From an uncultured Sphingomonadaceae bacterium (lineage in GTDB: Bacteria > Pseudomonadota > Alphaproteobacteria > Sphingomonadales > Sphingomonadaceae), in NCBI GenBank assembly GCA_903871605.1, contig CAIQHF010000012.1, positions 62,001-126,000 on the forward strand: a DNA stretch of 64,000 nt, read 5' to 3'. Positions 10,141 to 19,296 of the stretch are shown piece after piece. The notes beneath the pieces were generated by a model. It worked only from the letters and a program-made list of their open reading frames with translations, was not told the origin of the DNA and did no database searches. Numbering within the stretch: the stretch's first letter is position 1; the number at the start of each line of letters is the position of its first letter. Made by a program: the position numbers and the translations under genes.

Positions 10141-10677
10141 TCAGAAGGGCACGTCGTCGTCGAGATCGCTGTCGAACGCGCTGCCGGGCTTGGCGGAGCC
10201 GCCGCCGCTCCGCGAACCGCCGCCGAAGCTCGATCCGCCGCCGCCATAGCCGCCCTGGTCGCCGCCGCCCCACTCGTCGCCGCCCGACCGCGCGCCACCG
10301 CCGCCGGCCCCGCCGCCCTGGCCGCCGCCGGGTCCGTCGAGCATCACCAGCGTGCCGTCGAAGCCCTGCAGCACCACCTCGGTCGAATATTTGTCCTGGC
10401 CGTCCTGGCCCTGCCATTTGCGCGTCTGGAGCTTGCCCTCGATATAGACTTTCGAGCCCTTGCGCAGATAGCGTTCGGCGGTGTTGGCGAGACCCTCGTT
10501 GAAGATCGCGACCGAATGCCATTCGGTCTTTTCCTTGCGCTCTCCGGTCTGCCTGTCCTTCCACGTCTCCGACGTGGCGATGCGCAGATTGACCACCTTG
10601 CCGCCGTTCTGGAACGACCGCGACTGCGGATCCTGCCCCAGATTGCCGACGAGGATGACTTTGTTGACGCCGGCCAT
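10141..10677 (-). CDS. ssb: Single-stranded DNA-binding protein
   Basis: SSB coats single-stranded DNA and recruits repair and replication proteins. The N-terminal OB-fold covers about residues 1-110 ([24 protein letters not shown]). A glycine-rich linker follows, about 50 residues long, and the acidic protein-interaction tip is DLDDDVPF at the extreme C-terminus. The start has a good GGAGAG ribosome binding site. It begins only 14 bases after the feoB stop on the same strand, an unusual neighbour for ssb, which could place it on feoAB transcripts as well as on its own. Confidence 0.95.
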   Translation of the reverse strand: MAGVNKVILVGNLGQDPQSRSFQNGGKVVNLRIATSETWKDRQTGERKEKTEWHSVAIFNEGLANTAERYLRKGSKVYIEGKLQTRKWQGQDGQDKYSTEVVLQGFDGTLVMLDGPGGGQGGGAGGGGARSGGDEWGGGDQGGYGGGGSSFGGGSRSGGGSAKPGSAFDSDLDDDVPF

Positions 10678-10691
10678 GTGATCTCTCCGAA

Positions 10692-12572
10692 TTAAAGCCC
10701 GGCCCAGGTCGCGATCCAGAAGGTTGCCCCTGCCGCGACGTAGGCGAGAACGAACAGGTAGCTAACCATGAACGCCGGCCATTTCCACCCGTTCGTTTCG
10801 CGTCGGGTGACCGCGATTGTGGATAAGCATTGCGGCGCGAACACGAACCACATCAGGAACGCCAGTGCGGTGGGCAGCGGCCAGTCGAGCTTGAGCTTGC
10901 TGCCGAGCGCCTGGTCGGTCTTCGCCTCGGCGGCGTCGTTCCCGGCCGAATCGCCCGCGTCGATCGCATAGGTGGTGGCGAGCGCCGACACCGCAACCTC
11001 ACGCGCCGCCATAGCGGGCGGCAAGGCGAGCGCAATATTGTGGTTGAAGCCGATCGGCTTGACGACCACCTCGATGACCGACGCGATCCGTCCCGCGATC
11101 GAATATTCGGTCTGCTTCTGCCCCGCAGGGGCGACCGGATAGGAGGCGAGCACCCACAGGATCACGTTGGAGAGCAGGATGATCGTTCCCGCGCGCTTGA
11201 GGAAGATCAGGCAGCGCGTCCACAATCCGAGCCCGACGTCGCGCAGCGAGGGCATCTGATAGCGCGGCATCTCCATCATGAAGCCCTGGCTGGGCCCCTT
11301 GGTGACGGTGCGCCTGAGCACCCAGGCGGCGACGAGCGCGCCCATCGTGCCGAGCAGATAGAGGGCGAACAGCACCAGCCCCTGCAACCCGATGCCCGGC
11401 AGCACGTGCCGCGCCGGGATGCACGCGCCGATGATCAGCGTGTAGACCGGCAGTCGCGCCGAGCAGGTGGTCAGCGGCGCGATCAGGATCGTCGTCAGCC
11501 GATCCTTGGGGTCGTCGATCGTCCGCGTCGCCATGATCCCGGGCACCGCGCAGGCGAAACTCGACAGCAGCGGGATGAAGGCGCGGCCCGACAACCCGAC
11601 GCGCGCCATCACGCGGTCCATCATGAACGCGGCGCGGACCATGTAGCCGGTCGCCTCGAGCAGCAGGATGAAGAAGAACAGGATCAGGATCTGCGGCAGG
11701 AACACGACGACCGCGCCGGTGCCCTTGATCACGCCTTCGGTCAGCAGGTTGCGCAGGAAACCGCCGGGAAGCGTCGTCTGCACCCACCGGCCGATCGCGT
11801 CGAACAGCGCGGTGATCGCGTCCATCGGCGCCTGCGCCCAGGCGAACACCGCCTGGAACATCACGAACAGGATCGCCGCCATCAGCAGCGGGCCACCGAC
11901 CGGGTGGAGCGCGACCGCGTCGATGCGGTGGCTCCAGCGGCGCGCACCCTGCTCCTGCCGCGTCGCGCCGATCGCGATCGCGCGGGCGCGGCGCTGGAGC
12001 ACGACAATGTCTTCCTGGACCAGTCCCGGCCCCGCCGCGATCCTGCGCACGCCGGAATCGGCGATCAGCGCCGCCATCGCTGCCTTGAGCTCATCGATGC
12101 CGCGCTTCCTGACCGCGACGGTCGGAATCACCGGCACACCGAGCTCGGCCGACAGCCTGGCGGCATCGATCGTCAGCCCGTCGCGCTCGGCCATGTCGAT
12201 CATGTTGAGCGCCACCACGACGGGCAGGCCGAGCCGGATCAGCTGCAGCGCGAAGCGGAGATGGTTGTCGAGGTTGGTCGCGTCGACGACGATCAGGATC
12301 GCCTGCGGCAGCCGCTCGCCTTCCTGCTTGCCGAACAGCACGTCGCGCGTCACCTGCTCGTCGGGGCTGGCGGGATCGAGGCTGTAGGTGCCGGGCAGGT
12401 CGATCAGCTCGATCGGCCGGCCATCGGGCAGGCTCATCCGCCCCGCCTTGCGCTCGACGGTGACGCCCGGATAGTTGCCGACCTTCTGGCGGGCGCCGGT
12501 CAAGGCGTTGAACAGCGCGCTCTTGCCGGCATTGGGATTGCCGACCAGCGCCACCATCGGTGCCGGGTTCAT
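10692..12572 (-). CDS. feoB: Ferrous iron transporter FeoB
   Basis: FeoB imports Fe(II) across the inner membrane. The 626-residue protein has an N-terminal GTPase-like domain with the G1 motif GNPNAGKS at residues 11-18, G3 DLPGTYSL and G4 NMID. A membrane domain with two Gate-type segments follows, including [15 protein letters not shown] and the [12 protein letters not shown] motif. Length is at the short end for the family (often 620-770). The start codon lies seven bases after the feoA stop, so the two are co-transcribed. It is the only iron importer in the window. Confidence 0.95.
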   Translation of the reverse strand: MNPAPMVALVGNPNAGKSALFNALTGARQKVGNYPGVTVERKAGRMSLPDGRPIELIDLPGTYSLDPASPDEQVTRDVLFGKQEGERLPQAILIVVDATNLDNHLRFALQLIRLGLPVVVALNMIDMAERDGLTIDAARLSAELGVPVIPTVAVRKRGIDELKAAMAALIADSGVRRIAAGPGLVQEDIVVLQRRARAIAIGATRQEQGARRWSHRIDAVALHPVGGPLLMAAILFVMFQAVFAWAQAPMDAITALFDAIGRWVQTTLPGGFLRNLLTEGVIKGTGAVVVFLPQILILFFFILLLEATGYMVRAAFMMDRVMARVGLSGRAFIPLLSSFACAVPGIMATRTIDDPKDRLTTILIAPLTTCSARLPVYTLIIGACIPARHVLPGIGLQGLVLFALYLLGTMGALVAAWVLRRTVTKGPSQGFMMEMPRYQMPSLRDVGLGLWTRCLIFLKRAGTIILLSNVILWVLASYPVAPAGQKQTEYSIAGRIASVIEVVVKPIGFNHNIALALPPAMAAREVAVSALATTYAIDAGDSAGNDAAEAKTDQALGSKLKLDWPLPTALAFLMWFVFAPQCLSTIAVTRRETNGWKWPAFMVSYLFVLAYVAAGATFWIATWAGL

Positions 12573-12579
12573 CGCTGCG

Positions 12580-12822
12580 TCAGGCCGCCAGGGCTTCGAC
12601 CGAGATCGCGTGCGCCTGCGCGCGCCTCAGCGCGACGGTCATCCGCCCGACGCGACAGGCGATCGGATCCTTGCCGAACGGCGCGACATGCAGCGCCTCC
12701 ACGGTCACGCCCTCGTCGAGGCCGAGCTCGCGAAGCCGGCGTGCGGCAGTATCGGCAAGCTCGCCCCATGCGATTGCGAGCACCCGGGCGGGGCGGTTGA
12801 GCGGCAATTGGTCGAGACGCAC
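12580..12822 (-). CDS. feoA: FeoA, cytosolic partner of FeoB
   Basis: FeoA is a small SH3-like protein required for full FeoB activity. The 80-residue product has the family pattern, with RRLRELGLDEGVTVEALHVAPFGKDPIACRVG in two parts: the short RLRELGL helix and the FGKDPIACRVG strand. No ATG fits. GTG 12820-12822 gives the usual FeoA length and N-terminus (VRLDQLPLN); GTG 12826-12828 is a second option and a TTG at 12861 is less likely. It leads the feoAB operon, and a Fur-like box lies just upstream. Confidence 0.85.
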   Translation of the reverse strand: MRLDQLPLNRPARVLAIAWGELADTAARRLRELGLDEGVTVEALHVAPFGKDPIACRVGRMTVALRRAQAHAISVEALAA

Positions 12823-12857
12823 GGGCACGGATCCAGTTCGACGGAGACTACTCCCGT

Positions 12858-12878
12858 GCAAGTCATTATCAATAACAG
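12858..12878 (-). promoter_or_regulatory. Fur-like operator upstream of feoAB
   Basis: Read on the minus strand, this segment contains ATTGATAATGACT, which matches the core of the Fur consensus (AATGATAATCATT) at 10 of 13 positions and lies in an AT-rich island in otherwise very GC-rich DNA. It is about 35 bases before the chosen feoA start. Iron-responsive repression of feoAB is well known in other bacteria; binding here is inferred. Confidence 0.45.
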
Positions 12879-12910
12879 ACGCGTCGCGCCAGTACGTACA
12901 TCTCCGAAGC

Positions 12911-13573
12911 TCAGGTTGCGGGGTAACGCAAGCGGCCGAGCAGCCGCGTGACGCTGAACCGGCGCTCCGGATCGGGGCGCAGCTGCGCCTTGAGCTTCTC
13001 GAAGCGCATCACGCCGGCAAGCCGGCGCTCGAGGAAGCCGCGCGTCTCGAGCTCGCCCTCGCTGTCGTCATCAAGCCAGACGAGAAGCGTCGCGCCATAG
13101 ACGGCCGAGAGCGTCAGCCGCTTGGTATAGTGGTTGAGGTCGGTCGCGGTGTCGCCGGCGAGCCGCCAGATCGTGTCGGCGGCGCGCCAGCCGAGCCGGG
13201 TCGCGGTAGCCGGGTGGCGCGCCAGCAGCGCCAGCGCGGTGCGCGCCGCCTGCTTGGTCGGGCGGACGAGATCGAGCCGCGCGAGGATCAGCGCGCCGAT
13301 GCGGTCGCGGATCTTCATCGCGGCGATCCGCTCGGGCGGGAAGGCGGCGGCGAGCCGCGTATCGATGCTCGCATACCAGGCCTCGATCATCCCGACCGCG
13401 CCATCGGGAAAGGCAAGTCGCGCATGGCCGGGATCGATACCGAGCGATGCCGCGGCAGCCGCGAGCGCCGCATCTCCCCAACCATCGAACATCGCCTGGG
13501 CGGGTATCGCCACACCGAGCGCGGCGCGCATCTCGTCGAGCGTGGGATCGGGCGGGAGCATCGTGTCGGCCAT
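12911..13573 (-). CDS. COQ9 family protein
   Basis: COQ9 proteins have a TetR-like fold that binds lipids and, in mitochondria and alphaproteobacteria, support ubiquinone synthesis. This 220-residue protein shows family features in order: TLDEMRAALGVAIPAQAMFDGWG near residue 12 onwards, the MKIRDRIGALILAR helix, and the WRAADTIWRLAGDTATDLNHYTKR segment typical of COQ9. The ATG at 13571-13573 is the first sensible start and follows the EamA gene end by eight bases on the same strand, so the two are probably co-transcribed. It is upstream of feoAB with about 90 bases between. Confidence 0.85.
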   Translation of the reverse strand: MADTMLPPDPTLDEMRAALGVAIPAQAMFDGWGDAALAAAAASLGIDPGHARLAFPDGAVGMIEAWYASIDTRLAAAFPPERIAAMKIRDRIGALILARLDLVRPTKQAARTALALLARHPATATRLGWRAADTIWRLAGDTATDLNHYTKRLTLSAVYGATLLVWLDDDSEGELETRGFLERRLAGVMRFEKLKAQLRPDPERRFSVTRLLGRLRYPAT

Positions 13574-13581
13574 GGCCCCTT

Positions 13582-14517
13582 CTAGCCTGCCGGTCGCCGG
13601 CGGACCAGCACCAGTGCGGCGGCGATCGCGAGCCCGCCCCCGATATCGGCCGGGGTCAGCCGCTCGCCGTAGACGATCCAGCCGATCGCGGCCGCCGCCA
13701 GCGGCTGGGTGAGCAGCGCGAGGCCGACGATCAGCGGCGGCAGCGTCCCGATCGCATAGACCATCAGCCCCTGCCCGATCACCTGGCTGCCGATCGCAAG
13801 CGCGACCAGCGGACCCCAATGGTGCGGCCAGATCGACCCGTCGATCAACAGCGCGGCGGGGAGCAGCAGCGCCGCGGCCGCGGCCGTCGCGATCGCCAGC
13901 ACCGGCCATGTGCCCAGCGTCGCGCGCGCGCGATCGACCGCGATCATGTAGCCGGTATAGCTCAGCCCCGCCGCCAGGCAGGCGAGATCGCCCATCAGTC
14001 GCTCCGACGAAAGCTGGTACGAGCGGCCGAGCAGCAATGCGGTGCCGATCGCGGCGAGCGCGATCGCCAGCGCCTGCCAGCGTCCCGGCAGCGTCCGCGC
14101 GACGATGAAGCCGTAACCGGCGAAGAAGAAGCTCGACACGTTGCCGAACAGCGTCGCGTTGGCGAGCTTGGTGTGGAGGATGCCGACATGCCAGAAGGCG
14201 AGATCGAGCGCGAAGAACCCGCCCGCGAGCAAAGTCGTCAGCCACAGAGCGGGGGCGATCCGGCCAAGGCGCTCACCCGACCCGCGCGCGATCAGCAGCA
14301 GGAAAGGCACGGCCAGTGCGAGCCGCCAGAAGCCCGAGGCGACCGGCCCCACATCGGCCATCCGCACGAACCACGGCCCGATCGCGAGCACGACATTGCC
14401 CAGCAACAGCGCCGCAAACGCGGTGCGGGGGACGACCGCGGCCGCAACCGCTGCTGCATCGGCGACAAGTATCTCTTCTTCGAAGATCGGCGGGGGCGGG
14501 GATGGACGGTCCTGCAT
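13582..14517 (-). CDS. EamA/DMT-family transporter
   Basis: A 311-residue integral membrane protein with about ten predicted hydrophobic segments and the two-repeat architecture of EamA transporters. The first repeat includes FWRLALAVPFLLLIARG, and the second TLPPLIVGLALLTQPLAAAAIGWIVYGERLTPADIGG, the pattern seen before the last two helices of this family. Members export metabolites or drugs; the substrate cannot be inferred. ATG 14515-14517 is chosen as the most upstream start that leaves a short cytosolic tail. It runs towards the COQ9-family gene and is divergent from the reductase gene at 14575. Confidence 0.85.
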   Translation of the reverse strand: MQDRPSPPPPIFEEEILVADAAAVAAAVVPRTAFAALLLGNVVLAIGPWFVRMADVGPVASGFWRLALAVPFLLLIARGSGERLGRIAPALWLTTLLAGGFFALDLAFWHVGILHTKLANATLFGNVSSFFFAGYGFIVARTLPGRWQALAIALAAIGTALLLGRSYQLSSERLMGDLACLAAGLSYTGYMIAVDRARATLGTWPVLAIATAAAAALLLPAALLIDGSIWPHHWGPLVALAIGSQVIGQGLMVYAIGTLPPLIVGLALLTQPLAAAAIGWIVYGERLTPADIGGGLAIAAALVLVRRRPAG

Positions 14518-14574
14518 CGCGCCCCATATACCCGCCTCCAACGACTTGTCCCGTTGCAAAGGGAGACCGATTTC

Positions 14575-15663
14575 ATGCCGACACTCTTCGATCCGATCGA
14601 ATATGGTGCGATCGCCGCTCCCAACCGCATCGTGATGGCACCGCTCACCCGCGGCCGCGCGACGCGCACGCATGTGCCGACCGCCTTGATGATCGATTAT
14701 TACCGCCAGCGCGCGTCGGCGGGGCTGATCATCACCGAGGCGACCGGGATCAGCCAGGAAGGGCTGGGCTGGCCCTATGCGCCGGGAATCTGGAACGACG
14801 AGCAGGTCGAGGCGTGGAAACCCGTCACCGACGCGGTGCACGAGGCCGGCGGCCGGATCGTCGTGCAGCTCTGGCATATGGGACGGCAGGTCCATTCCTC
14901 GGTGATCGGCGGCCAGCCGGTCTCGTCTTCGGCGACCGCGACCAAGGGCCAGGCGCACACTTATGAAGGCAAGCAGGATTTCGAGACCGCCCGCGCGCTC
15001 GCGCTCGCCGAGATCCCGCGGCTGATTGACGACTATCGCCTGGCCGGCGCCAACGCGATCAAGGCCGGTTTCGACGGCGTCCAGCTTCACGCCGCCAATG
15101 GCTATCTGATCGACCAGTTTCTGCGCGACAACGCCAATTTCCGCGACGACATCTATGGCGGGCCGATCGAGAACCGCGTCCGCCTGCTCGGCGAAGTGAC
15201 GCAGGCGCTGGCCGACGTCGTCGGTGCCGACCGCACCGGCGTGCGGCTCTCGCCCAATGGGGACTCGCAGGGCGTCGACGACAGCAATCCCGTGCCGTTG
15301 TTCACCGCCGCCGCCGCCAGCCTCGACGCGATCGGCATCGCCTTCCTCGAGCTGCGCGAGCCCGGTCCCGACGGCACCTTCGGCAACACCGACGTCCCCA
15401 AGGTCTCGCCCGACATCCGCAAGGTGTTCAAGGCACCGCTGATCCTGAATTCGGACTATACCGCGGCGAAGGCCCAGCAGGCGCTGGACGGCGGCGTGGC
15501 GGATGCGATCGCGTTTGGGCGGCCGTTCATCTCGAATCCCGATCTGGTCCGCCGCCTGCGCGAAGGGCTGCCGCTCACGCCGGACGTGGCGCCGACCTGG
15601 TACAGCCAGGGCCCCGAGGGCTATGTCGACTATCCGTTCGCCGAAGAGACGGTCGCGGCATAA
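14575..15663 (+). CDS. Old-yellow-enzyme-type alkene reductase
   Basis: A 362-residue FMN-dependent NAD(P)H oxidoreductase of the OYE family, closest in style to NemA-type N-ethylmaleimide reductases that reduce activated double bonds. It shows NRIVMAPLTRGRA near residue 17, the substrate-binding HAANGYLIDQFLRD near residue 180 followed by YGGPIENRVRLL, and the C-terminal FGRPFISNPDLVRRL that contacts FMN. ATG 14575 has an AAGGGAG ribosome binding site upstream. It is monocistronic, so its natural substrate is unknown. Confidence 0.92.
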   Translation: MPTLFDPIEYGAIAAPNRIVMAPLTRGRATRTHVPTALMIDYYRQRASAGLIITEATGISQEGLGWPYAPGIWNDEQVEAWKPVTDAVHEAGGRIVVQLWHMGRQVHSSVIGGQPVSSSATATKGQAHTYEGKQDFETARALALAEIPRLIDDYRLAGANAIKAGFDGVQLHAANGYLIDQFLRDNANFRDDIYGGPIENRVRLLGEVTQALADVVGADRTGVRLSPNGDSQGVDDSNPVPLFTAAAASLDAIGIAFLELREPGPDGTFGNTDVPKVSPDIRKVFKAPLILNSDYTAAKAQQALDGGVADAIAFGRPFISNPDLVRRLREGLPLTPDVAPTWYSQGPEGYVDYPFAEETVAA

Positions 15664-15679
15664 GCCCAAGACCGTGCAC

Positions 15680-15751
15680 CCCGCGTCGGCCGGAGCCTGG
15701 GTGGAGCGAGCGCAGCGCTTGTGACCCCGGGCTCCTGCCTGCGCAGGGGCA
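15680..15751 (+). repeat. Palindromic intergenic repeat
   Basis: The segment holds GGCCGGAGCCTGGGTGGAGC then GAGCGCAGCGCTTGTGACCC and GGGCTCCTGCCTGCGCAGG. The last part folds back on itself, and the same core words (GCTCCTGC, GCGCAGG, AGCGCTGCGC) recur at 24117-24196. It separates the reductase gene from the convergent rib cluster. Confidence 0.6.
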
Positions 15752-15790
15752 AAGGCACCTTAATCCGGGCGCCTCCCGGGAGCCTCGACG

Positions 15791-16204
15791 TCAACCATAG
15801 GTCTTCTTCAGCGCGAGCATGGCTAGTGCCGCCCTGGCCGCGTCGCCGCCCTTGTCCTTCTCGCTCGGGCGAGCGCGGGTCAGCGCCTGCGCATCGTCTT
15901 CGGTGGTGAGGATGCCGTTGCCGATCGCGATCCCGTCGAGCGTCAGCGCCATCAGCGCGCGCGCGCTTTCGCCGGCGACGATCTCGAAATGATAGGTCTC
16001 GCCGCGGATCACCACGCCGAGCGCGACGAACGCGTCATAATGGTCGGCGGCCATTGCGATCGCGCCCGGAATTTCGAGCGCACCGGGGACGGTGATCGTC
16101 TCATGGTGATGCCCCGCCGCCTCGATCGCCGCGCGTGCGCCCTCGAGCAGCAGGTCGTTGAGATGGCCATAGAAGCGCGCTTCGACGATCAGGATGTTCG
16201 CCAT
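15791..16204 (-). CDS. ribH: 6,7-dimethyl-8-ribityllumazine synthase
   Basis: RibH joins 3,4-dihydroxy-2-butanone 4-phosphate with 5-amino-6-ribitylaminouracil to make lumazine, the penultimate riboflavin step. The 137-residue protein has the typical [14 protein letters not shown] start, [11 protein letters not shown] near residue 40, and the [20 protein letters not shown] segment with the catalytic histidine. The ATG overlaps the ribBA stop by one base. It is the last gene of the ribD-ribE-ribBA-ribH cluster. Confidence 0.96.
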   Translation of the reverse strand: MANILIVEARFYGHLNDLLLEGARAAIEAAGHHHETITVPGALEIPGAIAMAADHYDAFVALGVVIRGETYHFEIVAGESARALMALTLDGIAIGNGILTTEDDAQALTRARPSEKDKGGDAARAALAMLALKKTYG

Positions 16205-17340
16205 CAGGTGTCTCCCCCGCAGCCGATCGCGCGCTCGCCGACGATGTTGAGGCCGTAGCCGTCGAGCGCGACCAGCGTGTGGTGCGAATTGGTCAGCAGG
16301 ATCATGTCGTGGATGCCGAGCTCGGCGAGGATCTGCGCGCCGACGCCATAGTCGCGCAGTTCGTGCATCCCGGGCACCTTCTCCCCGGCGCGCGCGCGGA
16401 CCAGCTTGGACAGCGCCATGTCGCGGTTGAGCAGAACCACGACGCCACTGCCCGCCTCGGCGATCGCCGACATCGCCCGGCCGAGCAGGCCCTCGCGGTC
16501 GCTATTGGCGCCGAGGACGTCGGGGAAGATGTCGAGCGAATGCATCCGCACCAGCGCTGGCTGCCCGGGATCGAGCCGGCCCTTGACCAGCGCCAGCGTC
16601 TCGGTGTCGATCGCCTTGTTGCGATAGGTGATCGCGGTCCACGCGCCGCCCCAGCGGCTGTCGAACCGGGCTTCGGCGATCTTCTCGACATTATGGTCGT
16701 GTCGGCGGCGATAGGCGATCAGGTCGCGGATCGTGCCGATCTTGAGCCCGTGCAGCTGCGCGAACGATACGAGATCGTCGAGCCGCGCCATCGTGCCGTC
16801 CTCGTGCATGATCTCGCAGATCACGCCTGACGGATTGAGCCCGGCCAGCCGTGAGACATCGACCGCCGCCTCGGTGTGGCCGGCACGGACCAGCACGCCG
16901 CCCGGTCGCGCGATCAGCGGAAAGACGTGGCCGGGGGTGACGATATGCTCCTTGCCCTTCGAGGCGTCGATCGCGACCGCGACCGTGCGCGCGCGGTCGC
17001 CCGCCGAGATGCCGGTGGTGACGCCGTCGCGCGCCTCGATCGAGACGGTGAAGGCGGTCTCGTGGCGGGTGCCGTTATACCGGCTCATCAGGTCGAGCCC
17101 GAGCTGGTCGACGCGCTCCTTGCCGAGCGCGAGGCAGATCAGCCCCTTGCCGTGCGTCGCCATGAAGTTGATCGCCTGTGGCGTCGCCATCTGCGCGGGG
17201 ATGACCAGATCGCCTTCGTTCTCGCGGTCCTCATCGTCGACGAGGATGAACATGCGGCCGTTCTTGGCCTCGTCGATGATCTCCTCGGTCGTCGAGAGGA
17301 AGGCGTGACGGATACGGCGGAAGGGTTCGGCGGCAGTCAT
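16204..17340 (-). CDS. ribBA: 3,4-dihydroxy-2-butanone-4-phosphate synthase with degenerate GTP cyclohydrolase II domain
   Basis: The N-terminal half (about residues 1-205) is a well-preserved RibB domain: [29 protein letters not shown] and [14 protein letters not shown] carry the acidic and histidine residues used on ribulose 5-phosphate. The C-terminal half (about 210-378) aligns in outline with GTP cyclohydrolase II, keeping [10 protein letters not shown]. It lacks the three zinc-binding cysteines (the SECLTGD and RCDCG region reads [10 protein letters not shown] and NSDREG) and lacks the RQEGRGIGL segment. Cyclohydrolase activity is therefore unlikely, and a separate ribA should exist elsewhere. 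The ATG overlaps the ribE stop by four bases. Confidence 0.92.
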   Translation of the reverse strand: MTAAEPFRRIRHAFLSTTEEIIDEAKNGRMFILVDDEDRENEGDLVIPAQMATPQAINFMATHGKGLICLALGKERVDQLGLDLMSRYNGTRHETAFTVSIEARDGVTTGISAGDRARTVAVAIDASKGKEHIVTPGHVFPLIARPGGVLVRAGHTEAAVDVSRLAGLNPSGVICEIMHEDGTMARLDDLVSFAQLHGLKIGTIRDLIAYRRRHDHNVEKIAEARFDSRWGGAWTAITYRNKAIDTETLALVKGRLDPGQPALVRMHSLDIFPDVLGANSDREGLLGRAMSAIAEAGSGVVVLLNRDMALSKLVRARAGEKVPGMHELRDYGVGAQILAELGIHDMILLTNSHHTLVALDGYGLNIVGERAIGCGGDT

Positions 17341-17954
17341 CGGCGAAGCTGCTCCATGCGGCCCAGATAGCGGGCGAGGATGTCGATCTCGAGATTCACG
17401 CGATCGCCCGCCGCCAGCGCGCCCAGCGTGGTCAGCGCAGCGGTGTGCGGGATGATGTTGATTGCGAAATGGACCTCGCCATCTGGCTGGTCGGCGACGT
17501 CGTTGACGGTCAGCGACACGCCGTCGACGGTGATCGAGCCCTTGGCGGCGAGATAGGCCGCGAGCGCCTGCGGGGCGGCGATGCCGATCCGGCGCGAATC
17601 GCCCTCGGGACACACGCCGACGACCGCGCCGATGCCGTCGACATGGCCGGTGACGATATGGCCGCCGAGTTCGTCGCCCACCTTGAGCGCGCGCTCGAGG
17701 TTGAGCCGACGCCCCGCCGCCCACATGGCGGGGGCGGTGCGCGACACGCTTTCGGCCGAAACGTCGACCGCGAACCAGCCGGGCTGACCGGCGGGCGCCT
17801 TGTCGACGACGGTCAGGCACACGCCCGAGCAGGCGATCGACGCGCCGAGATCGACCGCGCCCATGTCGTAGCCGCTGTCGATCACGATGCGCAGATCGCC
17901 CCGTCGCTCGACGCGCGTGATCGTGCCGATGTCGGTGATGATGCCGGTGAACAT
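17337..17954 (-). CDS. ribE: Riboflavin synthase, alpha-type
   Basis: Riboflavin synthase dismutates two lumazine molecules to riboflavin and 5-amino-6-ribitylaminouracil. The 205-residue protein has the canonical MFTGIITDIGTI start and two similar lumazine-binding halves: IACSGVCLTVVD in the first and ITVDGVSLTVNDV in the second. The GGHIVTGHVDGIG segment lies between them. It starts nine bases after ribD and overlaps ribBA by four bases, so the cluster is an operon. Confidence 0.95.
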   Translation of the reverse strand: MFTGIITDIGTITRVERRGDLRIVIDSGYDMGAVDLGASIACSGVCLTVVDKAPAGQPGWFAVDVSAESVSRTAPAMWAAGRRLNLERALKVGDELGGHIVTGHVDGIGAVVGVCPEGDSRRIGIAAPQALAAYLAAKGSITVDGVSLTVNDVADQPDGEVHFAINIIPHTAALTTLGALAAGDRVNLEIDILARYLGRMEQLRR

Positions 17955-17963
17955 GGCCGTCCC

Positions 17964-18941
17964 CTAGCGCCGCCGCTCGTAGATTTCGAGTCGGTCCTGC
18001 CCGAGCATGCGCGCATCGACGAGCGACCAGCGGCCGTGCGCCTCGGCGAGGCTGGCGAGGCCGATGTCGCCGATCCCCGACTTGCCGGCGCCGATCAGGA
18101 TCGGGGCGCGGTACAGCAGCAGGCGATCGACCAGGTCGGCGGCGAGGAAGGCGGATGCGGTCGCCGCGCCGCCTTCGACGAGGACCAGATCGCCGTCCGG
18201 CAATGCGATGTCCGCCGGCTGGCTCAGCAGCCCCCAGCCATCAGGGACGGTCATCCGCTTCCGGCGAAGGACAAACCGCCTAGGGCTGTGTTTGGCGAGG
18301 CCGGGAAGACGCACGTCGAGTTGCGGACCATCTGCCTCGTACGTGCCGCGCCCCACGACGATCATGTCCGCTCGCGCCCGCTCGAGATGCCCATGCGCGC
18401 GTGCCTCCAGCCCGGTGATCCATTTGCTTTCGCCCGAGGCCAGCGCGATCTTGCCGTCGAGCGAGGTGGCGAGCTTGAGCGTGACGTGCGGCCGCCCGAG
18501 CGCCTGGCGCGTGAGGAAACCCGCCATGACGCGGTTCGCGGCGTCTGCGCCGATCCCCGTGACGACCTCGATCCCGGCGGACCGCAGGCGGGCGAACCCC
18601 CGACCCGCGGTGCGGCGATCGGGATCGGTCAGTGCTGCGACGATGCGCGCCGGGCGCGCCGCGACAAGCCGCTCAGCGCAGGCGGGCCCGCGCGCGCTGA
18701 CGTGCGCGCAAGGCTCGAGGCCGACATAGACGGTCGCGCCCTCGGCTGCTCCACCCGCCTGATCGAGCGCCATTGCCTCGGCGTGCGGGCGACCGCCCGG
18801 CTGTGTCCAGCCGCGGCCCACGACCCGCCCCTCGCGAACGATCAGGCAGCCGACGTTGGGATTGGGTGCGGTGCGTCCGCGGCCGCGTTCGGAAAGCGCG
18901 ATCGCGCTCGCCATCCACCGCGCGTCGTCAGGGGCGGTCAC
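17964..18941 (-). CDS. ribD: Bifunctional pyrimidine deaminase/reductase RibD
   Basis: RibD catalyses the second and third riboflavin steps, deamination and side-chain reduction of the pyrimidine intermediate. The N-terminal cytidine-deaminase-like domain has PNPNVGCLIV, HAEAMAL and PCAHVSARGPAC with the zinc ligands. The C-terminal reductase domain begins at about residue 140 with LKLATSLDGKIAL and SKWITG. At 325 residues it is rather short for the family. GTG 18939-18941 (VTAPDDARWM) is preferred because it lies four bases after the preceding stop; upstream residues in the same frame overlap that gene and look unrelated. Confidence 0.92.
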   Translation of the reverse strand: MTAPDDARWMASAIALSERGRGRTAPNPNVGCLIVREGRVVGRGWTQPGGRPHAEAMALDQAGGAAEGATVYVGLEPCAHVSARGPACAERLVAARPARIVAALTDPDRRTAGRGFARLRSAGIEVVTGIGADAANRVMAGFLTRQALGRPHVTLKLATSLDGKIALASGESKWITGLEARAHGHLERARADMIVVGRGTYEADGPQLDVRLPGLAKHSPRRFVLRRKRMTVPDGWGLLSQPADIALPDGDLVLVEGGAATASAFLAADLVDRLLLYRAPILIGAGKSGIGDIGLASLAEAHGRWSLVDARMLGQDRLEIYERRR

Positions 18942-18945
18942 CGCC

Positions 18946-19263
18946 TCACAGCCAGCCCGAGGTCGCCTTCTGGACGCGCTGGAACGACGCCTGGCGGTCG
19001 GCCAGCGCCTTGTCGCGCGCGATCCGGTCCCGCTTCTGGTCCGCGATGATCTGCGCGTCGGTGCGGTTGGCGGGCCAGCTCTGCACGAAGACGATCTCCT
19101 GCGTCGGCTCGACGCGCGAATCGTGCCAGAAGGCGAACAGGATGAAGGCGGTGATCCCAATCGCAATCCCCGCGAACAGCCATTCATGGCGTTCGCGTGT
19201 GGTCAGGAAGGTGCGCAGGTCGCCGAAGCTGGCGGCGAGGTTGCGGGGCGTCGGCAGGAACAT
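18946..19263 (-). CDS. Small single-pass membrane protein, function unknown
   Basis: A 105-residue protein with one hydrophobic segment at about residues 30-45 (LFAGIAIGITAFILFAFW), a short cytosolic N-terminus and a basic, helical C-terminal part (IIADQKRDRIARDKALADRQ) that may form a coiled coil. I do not recognise a named family. It sits between gltX (33 bases upstream) and ribD (four bases downstream), so it is likely expressed with both. Codon use matches its neighbours, which supports a real gene. Confidence 0.75.
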   Translation of the reverse strand: MFLPTPRNLAASFGDLRTFLTTRERHEWLFAGIAIGITAFILFAFWHDSRVEPTQEIVFVQSWPANRTDAQIIADQKRDRIARDKALADRQASFQRVQKATSGWL

Positions 19264-19296
19264 GCGCGACTAGATAGGGCGGCGGGGCGTCCGCGG

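Noticed and set aside
13447-14574. Long plus-strand frame running into the reductase gene
   Set aside because: It is antisense to the EamA and COQ9-family genes and its residues look like shadow coding. The reductase starts at ATG 14575, with its own ribosome binding site.
19264-19296. FMN riboswitch controlling the rib genes
   Set aside because: The gaps before the small membrane gene, ribD and ribH are far too short for an RFN element, and no RFN-like words are seen upstream of gltX.
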